The notes under the pieces were generated by a model. It did no database searches, was not told the origin of the DNA, and saw nothing but the letters and a program-made list of their open reading frames with translations. Below, one piece after another: positions 1-7,189 of a stretch of 13,162 bases of DNA. This DNA comes from Bacteroidales bacterium (GTDB lineage: Bacteria; Bacteroidota; Bacteroidia; Bacteroidales; WCHB1-69). The stretch's first letter is position 1; every line of letters starts with the position of its first letter. The stretch lies in the NCBI GenBank assembly GCA_031257735.1, contig JAIROC010000511.1, forward strand, positions 1-13,162, read 5' to 3'. A program made the translations under genes and the position numbers.

Positions 1-151
1 CACACATTCTATTTACACATTAAAGAGTGCGAGTTCAGGTACAATTTTCGAAACCAAAATATTTATCTAATTTTACTCAAAGAACTTAGAAAATTACCTC
101 TTAACTAATCTTGAACCAATTTTTAAAATTAAACATTTAGAATTATTTTAA

Positions 152-280
152 TTGATAAGGAATGGCTATCGAACATATCGCTATGGCGATCCACGACTTC
201 TAATCAAAGTAATTCCACCAACATACGGTGAATTGTTAACCCCAAAGAACGTGCGACGTGTTAAAAATAATACATCGTAA
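152..280 (+). pseudogene. Remnant of the C-terminal end of an unknown protein
   Basis: The frame is open from just after an in-frame TAA at 149-151 to a TAA at 278-280, about 42 codons, with no ATG. The translation contains the pieces NGYRTYRYGDPRLLIKV and IPPTYGELLTPKNVRRV. Its composition (G, Y, P and R rich) looks far more protein-like than the flanking AT-rich DNA. I do not recognise the family. It is most likely the tail of a gene whose front part was lost, but it could be a chance open frame. Confidence 0.3.
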
Positions 281-348
281 CAAATATGGCAATAAAGAAG
301 AATATATGCAAATGAAACAGCTCGTGGCAAGAGCAATAACTTTTAAAA

Positions 349-476
349 CGATCCTACATAGCCATTTCAAGGTGTTTTTATACAAAAAACGACTCTACAT
401 TACTATTTCGAATGGATTTATATATAAAGAGATGTTTTTATACCATCCGACTCCACTTCCAGTTTCAATTTGGAGT
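349..476. repeat. Cluster of three diverged repeat units
   Basis: Three related units are readable: cgatcctacatagccatttc (from 349), cgactctacattactatttc (from 390) and cgactccacttccagtttca (from 449). Units two and three end in (a)atgga or tttgga. A second shared block, tgtttttatac, precedes units two (372-383) and three (432-443). The last unit also forms a perfect 6-bp inverted repeat, ACTCCA (450-455) with TGGAGT (471-476). The role is unknown: a decaying short repeat family or a terminator-like hairpin. Confidence 0.4.
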
Positions 477-573
477 GAACCCTCATTTTAAAGCAAGAAG
501 AATCACTTTCGTCCGCAAATAAGAAAGTTCAAAAAAAGTTACATGCAACCTTTTTTATCTCACTGAAAATTAC

Positions 574-581
574 TACCTTTG
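574..581 (+). promoter_or_regulatory. Bacteroidetes-type -7 promoter box (TACCTTTG)
   Basis: TACCTTTG matches the Bacteroidetes sigma-ABfr -7 consensus TAnnTTTG. A T-rich stretch (ttttttat, 551-558) lies roughly 20 bp upstream, in place of the loosely conserved -33 TTG element. Transcription would start near 585-590, giving a leader of about 245 nt before the helicase ATG at 834. Confidence 0.5.
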
Positions 582-833
582 CATATGATTTGAGAGGGCG
601 ATACCGCTCATATTCCAGCCCAACTTCAAGCTTCAAGGCGAAAATATAGCTTTACAGACATAAACATATTGTTAATGCAAGCAACATTAAAAATTAAAAG
701 GGGAAGTCCAAAAGTTACCCCTTTACTATGCGCTTGGTAGCTATATTTTCTGCTTCGGAAATGAAAAATCCTATATAGATATAATTTGAAGATTAAAAAA
801 TCTAGATTTTTATAACGCATTAATAGTATAGCT
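582..833 (+). promoter_or_regulatory. Leader of the recoded helicase gene, copy A of the repeated element
   Basis: The leader contains a tandem cttcaag pair (about 624-637) and a hairpin AAAGGGG (697-703) / CCCCTTT (718-724). A block follows that reappears after the helicase gene: ccctttact, then gctatatttt, then aaatgaaa..tcctatatag (about 718-778). The last in-frame stop before the helicase start is TAA at 813-815. The shared hairpin plus block suggests a phage- or plasmid-style intergenic unit that ends one transcript and starts the next. This is inferred from the similarity alone. Confidence 0.45.
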
Positions 834-2690
834 ATGAGCAAAATTACAACCATTAACGCTCCAGAGTGAGCAACCTACCTAAGTGAAAGAGATAAAAAGA
901 CAGATAAATTATGATTTGAAGCACTACCTGTAAACTGCATATTCAACAAAGGAAAAACAGGCTGTGGAGGTACAGAATACGCCATTAATCAGGACGGACA
1001 TACCATCATTGCCGTACCATTTGTATCGCTGGTAAAAAATAAAATGATTCCGAATGAAAGGCGCAAGTATGACGTATTCGGAGTACATGGAGATGTTAAG
1101 AAAGCTGATTTTATAGACTACATCAAAAGTTACGATACGCTAAAAATTATCGTTACCTATAACTCCATCGGTAGAGCTATCGATATACTTTCAGAACAAG
1201 GATATAACGTCTATAAAGATTTCTTTTTGCTGGTTGATGAATATCACCTACTCTTCAACTCCTACTCCTTTAGAATGCTAGCAGTTAAAAACCTTTTAGA
1301 AGTAGCACCAAATTTTGAACGAGTTACCTACATGAGTGCAACTCCAATTGAACAGGAGTACATTTTAAAAGAGCTGAAGCACCTACCTACGGTTATTATT
1401 AAATGACCGAATCCGATAGAGGTTACCATACATTCACGCTACCAGAAAAAGCCTGTCGATTATGTAGCGTATCTCTGTAAAAGAGTAATTGCAGAGAATA
1501 GAGAGGGCAACCTGCACTTCTTTGTAAACAGCGTAGATTTTATCGCATCAGCAATAAAAAAAGCAGAGCTACTACCTGACCAAGTAAAAGTCGTTTGCTC
1601 AACTAGTGGCGATTCAGGAGCTAAAAACGCTCGCAAGCTAGGTATGAATTTCCCAATAGAACAACCGTCTGACCCTGTAAAGAAAATTAACTTCTATACT
1701 TCGACAGCCTTTGAAGGATGCGATATCTATGATGAGTTCGGACGAACATATATCGTTAGCGACTCGTCCAAATCACATACCCTTGTGGACATATCTACAC
1801 TATTCATTCAGATTTGCGGACGTATTCGGAACTCTATGTATGCAACGGATATAATACACATTTACTCTACAACCCGATATAGTGAAGATGTATCGTTAGA
1901 GCAGTTCATTGAATCAACAGAGAAAACGCTTGCAAAAGCGGTTAAGCTGGTAAAAGATACAAATAGCGTAGCAGAGGATAGCAGGCGAACCATACTTGCT
2001 GCGCTTAAAGATAAGCTCAACGAAGAATATGTAACGATAGATGAAAATAACGGATTGCTGGTTGTAGATAAAAACTTACCTAAAGTGGATATTGTCAACT
2101 TCAAGATTACAAAACAGCTTTATAGGAACTCTATTACCTTACACAATGAACAACGTAGAAATGGCTTTGGTGTTTCAATAAAAACGGTAACCGTTCAATC
2201 CCCTGCCGATGAGCTGGAGCTGAATCCGAAAGCAAAAATATCTTTTCAAGAGCTGTTCGATGAATATGCTGCAATAAAGGAACAACCCATTACATATAGC
2301 TTTGACAGCCCTCACTATAAGCTGGAGATTATTGAAAGTAAGAATTCACTCATAAAAGAGGCTTATGAGAAGCTAGGTAAAGTAGAAGTACAACGCCTGA
2401 AATACAACCAAACGAACATTCAGAGGGAACTGGTGAAAAAGCTGGATATATCAATCGAGAATAAGATTGTTAAGCTATTGGATAAAGTAATTGCACATCA
2501 TGAAGCAACTCCAATTTCAGCAGTTAAGGAGGAGCTGCAAGCGATTTATGATGAGCTAGGAGTTGCCCGAAAAGCAAAAGCAACAGACCTTGCAAGCTGA
2601 TATGAGATAAGCACTACTACAAGAAAGGTAAACGGTAAGAATACGGCTTGTATCGTCATTATCAGAGATAAGTTGGTAAGGGTAAAATAG
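834..2690 (+). CDS. SF2 DExH helicase, readable only with TGA as an amino acid (likely Trp)
   Basis: One reading frame of 618 codons runs from ATG 834 to TAG 2688-2690, interrupted only by TGA at 867, 912, 1404 and 2598 (residues 12, 27, 191, 589). In context these read APE-W-ATYL, DKL-W-FEAL, VIIK-W-PNPI and LAS-W-YEIS. There is no TGG, TAA or TAG inside the frame and no frameshift. Helicase motifs are in order: a motif I-like NKGKTGCGGT (38-47, without the usual GK(T/S) lysine position), DEYH (135-138), MSATP (167-171), STAFEGCD (about 290-297) and QICGRIR (326-332). The last 280 residues are helical and charged. The DExH box, SATP and QxxGRxR assign it to superfamily 2; a phage or plasmid replication helicase is the likely role. 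Under the standard code only fragments of 120 and 318 aa remain and the gene would be dead. Neighbouring genes use TGG, so the gene looks foreign. The last TGA could be a true stop; the alternative for all four is selective TGG-to-TGA decay. Confidence 0.8.
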
Positions 2691-2860
2691 AACAACCAAT
2701 GAAAGGGAGTAAGATATTTGCTCCCTTTACTTATTTCGGCAAGTGCTATATTTTTTGATTGTAAAAATGAAATTCCTATATAGAAGTATTTATAGGATTT
2801 AAAAATATATACCGATAAATTTTGTGTATATGTGCTTTGAACGAGTAACCTAATTAGAAT
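2691..2860 (+). repeat. Intergenic element copy B with strong hairpin, after the recoded helicase
   Basis: Eleven bases after the TAG is a perfect 8-bp hairpin, AAAGGGAG (2702-2709) / CTCCCTTT (2721-2728). It is followed by ttact, gctatatttttt, and aaatgaaattcctatatag (to about 2782). The same order and spacing occur before the helicase (697-778), with different stem bases but conserved pairing. It probably terminates the helicase transcript. Beyond it the sequence continues AT-rich with a stub ATG TGC TTT GAA CGA GTA ACC TAA (2830-2853), which may be the truncated start of the next gene of the same element. Confidence 0.55.
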
Positions 2861-3260
2861 AAACACCCCTCTCAATTTGGTTTGGGGAATTTTTATTTAC
2901 AGAAAGGTTACTTTCTAAGCATTATTGAATGATGAATGAGGTGATTTTGCAAAAATCATTCTTATAACCCCCTCTAAAATTGTATCATCCAAAAATCCGT
3001 TTTATTTTTAGTAGATTTGATTTGGAATTACATTTTCTTATTAAGTATAGCCCGAAGGGCTCATTGAGCTGAGATAATCAACTTTTGATTTAAAGATAAT
3101 CAGAGAGTTCACTCGCTACGCTCGCTCATAATAAATGATCAGAAAAATTACTATTTTTACCTATAATTATATTTTGTTTTAAGACATAATCATCTATTAA
3201 AAGTTTTGGTAGAAAATGCAAAAATGTTGATGCAAAAGACTTATTAATTTCAACAATTAA
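2861..3260. other. Intergenic region before the GHKL ATPase cassette
   Basis: No gene is seen. A weak terminator-like dyad, CCCC (2866-2869) / GGGG (2884-2887) followed by aatttttattt, lies at the left. An inverted repeat GAATGAT (2927-2933) / ATCATTC (2955-2961) encloses a near-palindrome gattttgcaaaaatc. At 2976-2995 is a direct-repeat copy matched at 7093-7113. A compact hairpin AGCCC-GAA-GGGCT is at 3049-3061, and the direct repeat ctcgct-acg-ctcgct near 3113-3127. A loose promoter-like tatattttg sits at 3168-3176, about 85 bp before the next start. Confidence 0.45.
2976..2995 (+). repeat. Direct repeat, left copy, flanking the GHKL cassette
   Basis: AAAATTGTATCATCCAAAAA matches the right copy at 7093-7113 (AAAATTGTGTCATCCGAAAAA) except for two transitions and one extra A. 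The two copies bracket three plus-strand genes over 4.1 kb. They may be target-site or recombination footprints of the cassette. Confidence 0.4.
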
Positions 3261-5417
3261 ATGAGGAATATGGAACTGCATGATAATACATATATAAAAA
3301 CAGAAGGACTTCTTTGGGAAGGTGTTCTAAAAAGCGTTGCAAAATCACCTAATAAGTTACAGCCAATTTTTGAAGCAGTTACTAATTCATTAGAAGCTTT
3401 GGCTCTATTAAAAAGACAAAATCCCAAATCCGTAGGAAAGGTTATTATCGAGTTACACTATACCAAAACTCTGTTTAGTGATACAGAAGAAAGTAAGATT
3501 GGCTTTGATAGAATAGTTATAAAAGACAATGGTATCGGTTTTGACAATGAAAACTTTGATAGAGTTTTTAGGTATAAAGATATTCGTAAAGGATTTAACA
3601 ATAGAGGGTCTGGTAGATTGCAGTTTTTGCACTATTTTGATAAAACACAAATAGCAAGTATTTTTTATAGCGAAGGTGAATATTGGCAGCGAGATTTTGT
3701 TTTATCTAAAGCTAAAAGATTTGTAACAGATAACAATGCTACAATATATTATATTGGAACAAAGAGTTCAGATATTCAGGGATTAGAAACAATTGTTTCT
3801 TTTCTTACGCCTCTTGATGACAAAGACCAATCTTTTTACGAAGAACTCGATATTCAGGAATTGAAAGAAATCATTATTAATAGATATATGATGATTCTGT
3901 GTTCACAAAGAGATAATTTACCTGAAATTAGAATTGATAAATACATAAATTCAGAATTAAAGGAATCAACTCCTATTACGGTAGATGATATTCCTGAATT
4001 AGATAAACAAATTACATTCGGGATTAACTATTCAAAAATATCAAAGGATTTAAAACGGGTAGAAAAGGATTATACTCATTCGGAAAATTTTACTGTAAGT
4101 GCTTATAAAATTGGGTTTGATAAGTTAAAGCATAATAGCATAAAAGTAACAAGTAAAAACGAAGTTATAGAAAATATCAAAATCCGACTTGAAAATCTAA
4201 AGAATGATGATTTTATAGATAATAAACGATATTTGTTTTTTATTTCAAGTCCTTATATTGATGAACTTGATGGTGATGTGAGAGGTGATGATATTATCTT
4301 TCTAACTAAAACCGAATATAAGAAAAATGCGAAAGAATATGGATATGCAGGCGACCAAATATTATTGGATGATGTGGAAGAACAGGTTAATGATAAAATT
4401 TCTTTAATGTATGATGAGATAAAGAAAAAAGCAGAAGACAAAGTTGAAGAAATAAAAAAACTTACAGAAATGTTTCTGTTGAGAGAGGAAGTTGTTCAAG
4501 AGTTAAGAATAAGCATTAATGATTCTAACGATAAGATTTTAGAGAAGATATATGCTGCTGATGCAAAAATAGTAGCAAATCAAGATGCAGAAATTAAGAA
4601 TATAATTGATTCCCTTGAATCCCTGAATCCTGCAAATAAAGATGAATATCAGGAGAACTTTGAAAAGTTAGTTACTGACCTTGTTTGTAATATTCCTTTA
4701 CAGGATAGAACAACATTGTCTCGTTATGTGGCAAGACGTAAATTGGTGCTTGATTTATATGATAAAATACTGGACAATAAACTAACTGTTCAGTATGAAG
4801 GTCGACGTAATAATGACGAATCCCTTCTTCATAATTTGATTTTCAGACAAAAGTCAGATAATCCAAGTGATAGCGATTTATGGATTATCAATGAAGATTT
4901 TATCTATTTTAATGGTTGTTCTGAAACTCGATTATGTGATGTAAAGATTGGTAATGAAAATTTTTTTAAAGACGAGTTTAGTGAGAAAGAAGAGGAATAT
5001 CTAAGGTCATTAGGCGAAAACCGAATGGAAGAGCGACCTGATATTTTAGTATTTCCCGATGAAGGTAAGTGTATAATAATAGAATTGAAGAATCCTAATA
5101 GGAATATAGGGCTCCATCTAAATGAAATTACTCATTATGCTTCGCTTATCAGGAATTTCACGGCAGATAATTTTCAGATAGATACTTTTTATGGATACTT
5201 AATCGGAGAAGGTATTAATCAGCAGGATGTTCGCACTTATGATGGCGATTTTAAGGCAGCATATCAATTTGATTATATGTTTAGACCTGCAAAAACAATT
5301 CCTGGCGAATATGGACGCAAGGATGGTTCTTTATATACCGAAATTTTAAGCTATAGAACCTTACATGAAAGAGCTTCAAGACGGAATGATATTTTCATAA
5401 AGAAAATAGGATTATAA
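3261..5417 (+). CDS. GHKL ATPase fused to a PD-(D/E)XK-like nuclease domain
   Basis: 718 aa, probably a cytoplasmic defence effector. The N-terminal GHKL (HSP90/MutL/gyrase B type) ATP-binding fold is clear: N-box EAVTNSLEA (38-46, Asn42 as the Mg ligand), G1 box DNGIGF (89-94) and a glycine-rich G2 lid RGSGRLQFLHYF (115-126). A middle region of about residues 370-480 is highly charged and helical, likely coiled coil. The C-terminal part has ERPDILVF (Asp594), a strand IIIELK (Glu608, Lys610) and a following helix, the D-x13-ExK arrangement of PD-(D/E)XK nucleases. No signal peptide or membrane segment is seen. The ATG at 3270 is an alternative start. Trp codons are TGG and the stop is TAA. 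It is the first gene of a pair, 23 bp before the HEPN-like partner. The domains are well supported; the biological role is inference. Other GHKL proteins such as MORC or MutL relatives lack this C-terminus. Confidence 0.8.
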   Translation: MRNMELHDNTYIKTEGLLWEGVLKSVAKSPNKLQPIFEAVTNSLEALALLKRQNPKSVGKVIIELHYTKTLFSDTEESKIGFDRIVIKDNGIGFDNENFDRVFRYKDIRKGFNNRGSGRLQFLHYFDKTQIASIFYSEGEYWQRDFVLSKAKRFVTDNNATIYYIGTKSSDIQGLETIVSFLTPLDDKDQSFYEELDIQELKEIIINRYMMILCSQRDNLPEIRIDKYINSELKESTPITVDDIPELDKQITFGINYSKISKDLKRVEKDYTHSENFTVSAYKIGFDKLKHNSIKVTSKNEVIENIKIRLENLKNDDFIDNKRYLFFISSPYIDELDGDVRGDDIIFLTKTEYKKNAKEYGYAGDQILLDDVEEQVNDKISLMYDEIKKKAEDKVEEIKKLTEMFLLREEVVQELRISINDSNDKILEKIYAADAKIVANQDAEIKNIIDSLESLNPANKDEYQENFEKLVTDLVCNIPLQDRTTLSRYVARRKLVLDLYDKILDNKLTVQYEGRRNNDESLLHNLIFRQKSDNPSDSDLWIINEDFIYFNGCSETRLCDVKIGNENFFKDEFSEKEEEYLRSLGENRMEERPDILVFPDEGKCIIIELKNPNRNIGLHLNEITHYASLIRNFTADNFQIDTFYGYLIGEGINQQDVRTYDGDFKAAYQFDYMFRPAKTIPGEYGRKDGSLYTEILSYRTLHERASRRNDIFIKKIGL

Positions 5418-5440
5418 ACAAAAAAATATTCAAGGAAAGT

Positions 5441-6349
5441 ATGGCTAGTACAAATATTTATTGGCCTATATTCAAGAGCATAGAGCAAGAAACAATTAAA
5501 TTGAGTTATAATATTCATTTTGATGATAATCAATTAAATGTTTATTCTACAAAAATCATGGATTTAATCCTTCGTGCAGCAGCAGAAATTGAATCTATTT
5601 CAAAAGAACTTTATAAACTAAATGGAGGTACTAAAACTGGGGAAATAAAATTTGACAGTGACGCTATAGAGCATTTAAAAGATAAATGGTTGATAGATAA
5701 AAAAGAAGTCATTGTAAGTCATCCTAATTGTTTTCAGACAACAAAAATCATTATGCCTTTTATTAAAAATGAAACAAGAACGAAAAAAGAATATTCTACT
5801 TACGGTTGGAATAATGCTTACCAAAGTTTGAAGCACGATAGAGCCAATTCAATGCATTTTGGTTCTATAAAGTATCTATTTGATATATTAGCAGTTCTTT
5901 ATATATTAAACATATATTATAAGGACGAAAATTTTAATTTAGGCACAGATAGTCAAGGAGTAAATTTTCCAATAAATGTAGGTTCTGACTTATTTTCAAT
6001 AACGTTGTCTAAGGAAAAAGGAGGCTTCTTTGATGGTTCATATCATAAGAATATCGATTTTGATAGGTCTGTTTATTTTTTAAAAAAGACTCAGAACTCT
6101 CTTCATAAAGAAGCAAAGGCTATGGAAGAAATTAATCAAGAACAAAACAATCTTCTTTTAAGTGATCTTAAAATTAATGAATATCTAAATGGGAAAACAA
6201 TTATAGATCTTAATATGGAATTAGCAATAGAAATTCTTGGGAGGGAGGACTTTTCTAAACTTTTAGGTCGCAATTCAAAACTTCAAGAATTTAGAAAAGT
6301 ATTGAATGATACTAAATATGAGGCAATATTAAATAAAAATCAAATTTGA
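5441..6349 (+). CDS. Helical HEPN-like partner of the GHKL nuclease
   Basis: 302 aa, starting 23 bp after the GHKL gene and so almost surely co-transcribed. I do not recognise a named family. The central segment is suggestive: W123..AYQSLKHDR (K131 H132 D133 R134), then a long hydrophobic helix (about residues 143-160, KYLFDILAVLYILNIYY). A W..yn.lKHnR signature followed by helices recurs in HEPN-like and abortive-infection helical proteins. The canonical RNase motif Rx4-6H is not evident, so nuclease activity cannot be claimed. The N-terminal part (residues 30-60) is also helical. The C-terminus is charged and asparagine-rich. No signal peptide is seen. It may regulate, sense for, or act as antitoxin to the upstream ATPase-nuclease; that is inference from gene pairing only. 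Confidence 0.65.
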   Translation: MASTNIYWPIFKSIEQETIKLSYNIHFDDNQLNVYSTKIMDLILRAAAEIESISKELYKLNGGTKTGEIKFDSDAIEHLKDKWLIDKKEVIVSHPNCFQTTKIIMPFIKNETRTKKEYSTYGWNNAYQSLKHDRANSMHFGSIKYLFDILAVLYILNIYYKDENFNLGTDSQGVNFPINVGSDLFSITLSKEKGGFFDGSYHKNIDFDRSVYFLKKTQNSLHKEAKAMEEINQEQNNLLLSDLKINEYLNGKTIIDLNMELAIEILGREDFSKLLGRNSKLQEFRKVLNDTKYEAILNKNQI

Positions 6350-6762
6350 AAATCTAGAATAGCATTAACATATCCATCAAAGTAAATTTGTTACCATCTT
6401 CTAAATTAGATTATTATTTTCCCACTACGTTTTAATAATAATTCATTTCCCATCTGAAGTTATATGTAGATTTAATCCCTCTAATCCCTCTACTTATTTA
6501 TCTCACCCCCTCTGCTCATCCATTGGGGGATTTTATTTTATTTTATTTCTATTCACTTTATATATAAAACCGATTTTAATTTTGTTTTTAAATACACCTC
6601 TCAAAAAAATCACTAAAAATTCAATTCTTCATTTTCAAATTAGCAAAATTCATAAAGTTGAGGTTGAAGAGTACACCTCACTTCCAAACACTTTTCCATT
6701 ACCTATAAAACAAATTAAGACAGTTTCAAATACCAAAAGTTGAACACCTAAAACGAAAGAAA
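6350..6762. other. Intergenic region after the two-gene cassette
   Basis: AT-rich and without a gene. It contains a short tandem aatccctct pair (about 6473-6491) and the terminator-like dyad listed separately at 6506-6545. The remainder (6546-6762) shows no clear promoter box; the 91-aa gene downstream may use a weak or non-consensus promoter. Confidence 0.5.
6506..6545 (+). terminator. Weak terminator-like dyad with T-rich tail
   Basis: CCCCC (6506-6510) pairs with GGGGG (6525-6529), followed by attttattttatttta. The arrangement caccccctct...ttgggggattttatt closely resembles the dyad at 2864-2897 (cacccctct...ttggggaatttttatt), so the two may share an origin. The stem is only 5 bp, so termination strength is uncertain. 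Confidence 0.4.
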
Positions 6763-7038
6763 ATGGAAAAGGTAAAACGATTGGTAGATATTCACATTAT
6801 GTACTGTCAAAGCTCGTTAGTAAAGAAGCTACTGCTAAAAGGGTTGCTATTTGATGACTATCCGTTCACAACAAAAGAAATAATGGAATGGTGGCTGGTA
6901 TCTTCATGGTTAGCTGAAAAATTATCATTTAATGGCGAAGTTGTGTTATATGATTATAACTGTCATTGGTGGGGAAGACAAACAACAGGACAGCCGATAT
7001 ACATAGATGATGTTATGCATCTTATTGCAAATTCTTGA
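6763..7038 (+). CDS. Small tryptophan-rich hypothetical protein of mobile-element type
   Basis: 91 aa. The key features are EWWLVSSWLAEKL (about 42-54), a short GEVVLYDY strand and HWWGRQTTGQPIY (about 68-80). The combination of EWW, WWGR and TTGQ resembles small proteins I associate with Bacteroides plasmids and conjugative elements; those are usually longer, with an acidic segment in the middle, so this may be a shortened member. No function is known to me. The N-terminus VKRLVDIHIMYCQSSLV reads as a well-formed helix, and the ATG at 6763 is preceded by an A-rich stretch (aacgaaagaaa), normal for this phylum. All Trp codons are TGG, in contrast with the helicase at 834-2690. It lies inside the pair of direct repeats at 2976 and 7093. 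Confidence 0.6.
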   Translation: MEKVKRLVDIHIMYCQSSLVKKLLLKGLLFDDYPFTTKEIMEWWLVSSWLAEKLSFNGEVVLYDYNCHWWGRQTTGQPIYIDDVMHLIANS

Positions 7039-7092
7039 GCGAATAAGTTAGTGACATGATTTTGGTAGGGGGTATATAAAATGGAAATATTG

Positions 7093-7113
7093 AAAATTGT
7101 GTCATCCGAAAAA
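7093..7113 (+). repeat. Direct repeat, right copy, flanking the GHKL cassette
   Basis: AAAATTGTGTCATCCGAAAAA is the partner of 2976-2995 in the same orientation. It lies 54 bp after the stop of the 91-aa gene and before the next promoter, so the boundary falls between transcription units. Confidence 0.4.
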
Positions 7114-7177
7114 ATTAAGACAAAACCAATTTATTAACGGCAACAGCCTTTATGAGAGGAATTTCGAGTATTATTGC

Positions 7178-7185
7178 TATCTTTG
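7178..7185 (+). promoter_or_regulatory. Bacteroidetes -7 promoter box (TATCTTTG)
   Basis: TATCTTTG is a full match to TAnnTTTG. Transcription would begin near 7190, about 235 nt before the lipoprotein ATG, just ahead of the hairpin at 7202-7213. Confidence 0.65.
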
Positions 7186-7189
7186 CAAT

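Larger units (their letters stand above)
1..573. other. Decayed non-coding stretch with short coding remnants
   Basis: No intact gene is visible here. An open frame from the window edge to a TAA at 68-70 reads as the possible tail of an upstream protein (22 codons ending ..SSGTIFETKIFI) but is too short to assign. A second, better coding-like remnant lies at 152-280 and is listed separately. The ATG-started frame at 258-491 (77 aa, many F, Y and I residues) overlaps a repeat cluster at 349-476 and is unlikely to be a real gene. The segment looks like eroded mobile DNA lying upstream of the promoter at 574. Confidence 0.5.

Noticed and set aside
258..491. 77-aa plus-strand open frame
   Set aside because: Most of its length is the repeat cluster at 349-476; the repeated FLY pieces of its translation reflect the DNA repeat rather than a protein.
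626..853. 75-aa minus-strand open frame opposite the helicase leader
   Set aside because: It covers the leader hairpin and the repeated intergenic element; the sequence is hydrophobic and aromatic by AT-richness, with no recognisable motif.
834..2690. Helicase as an ordinary pseudogene with random nonsense mutations
   Set aside because: All four stops are TGA, none is TAA or TAG, no indel occurs in 1.85 kb, and TGG is absent. Random decay would not produce this pattern, though it cannot be fully excluded without homologs.
2546..2875. 109-aa minus-strand frame with hydrophobic stretches
   Set aside because: It overlaps the end of the helicase and the downstream hairpin element; the apparent membrane segment arises from complementing A-rich DNA.
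3105..3130. gttcactcgctacgctcgctc as a CRISPR-like or transposon-end repeat
   Set aside because: Only a 6-bp direct repeat with one spacer-like triplet is present; no array, no partner copy elsewhere in the window.
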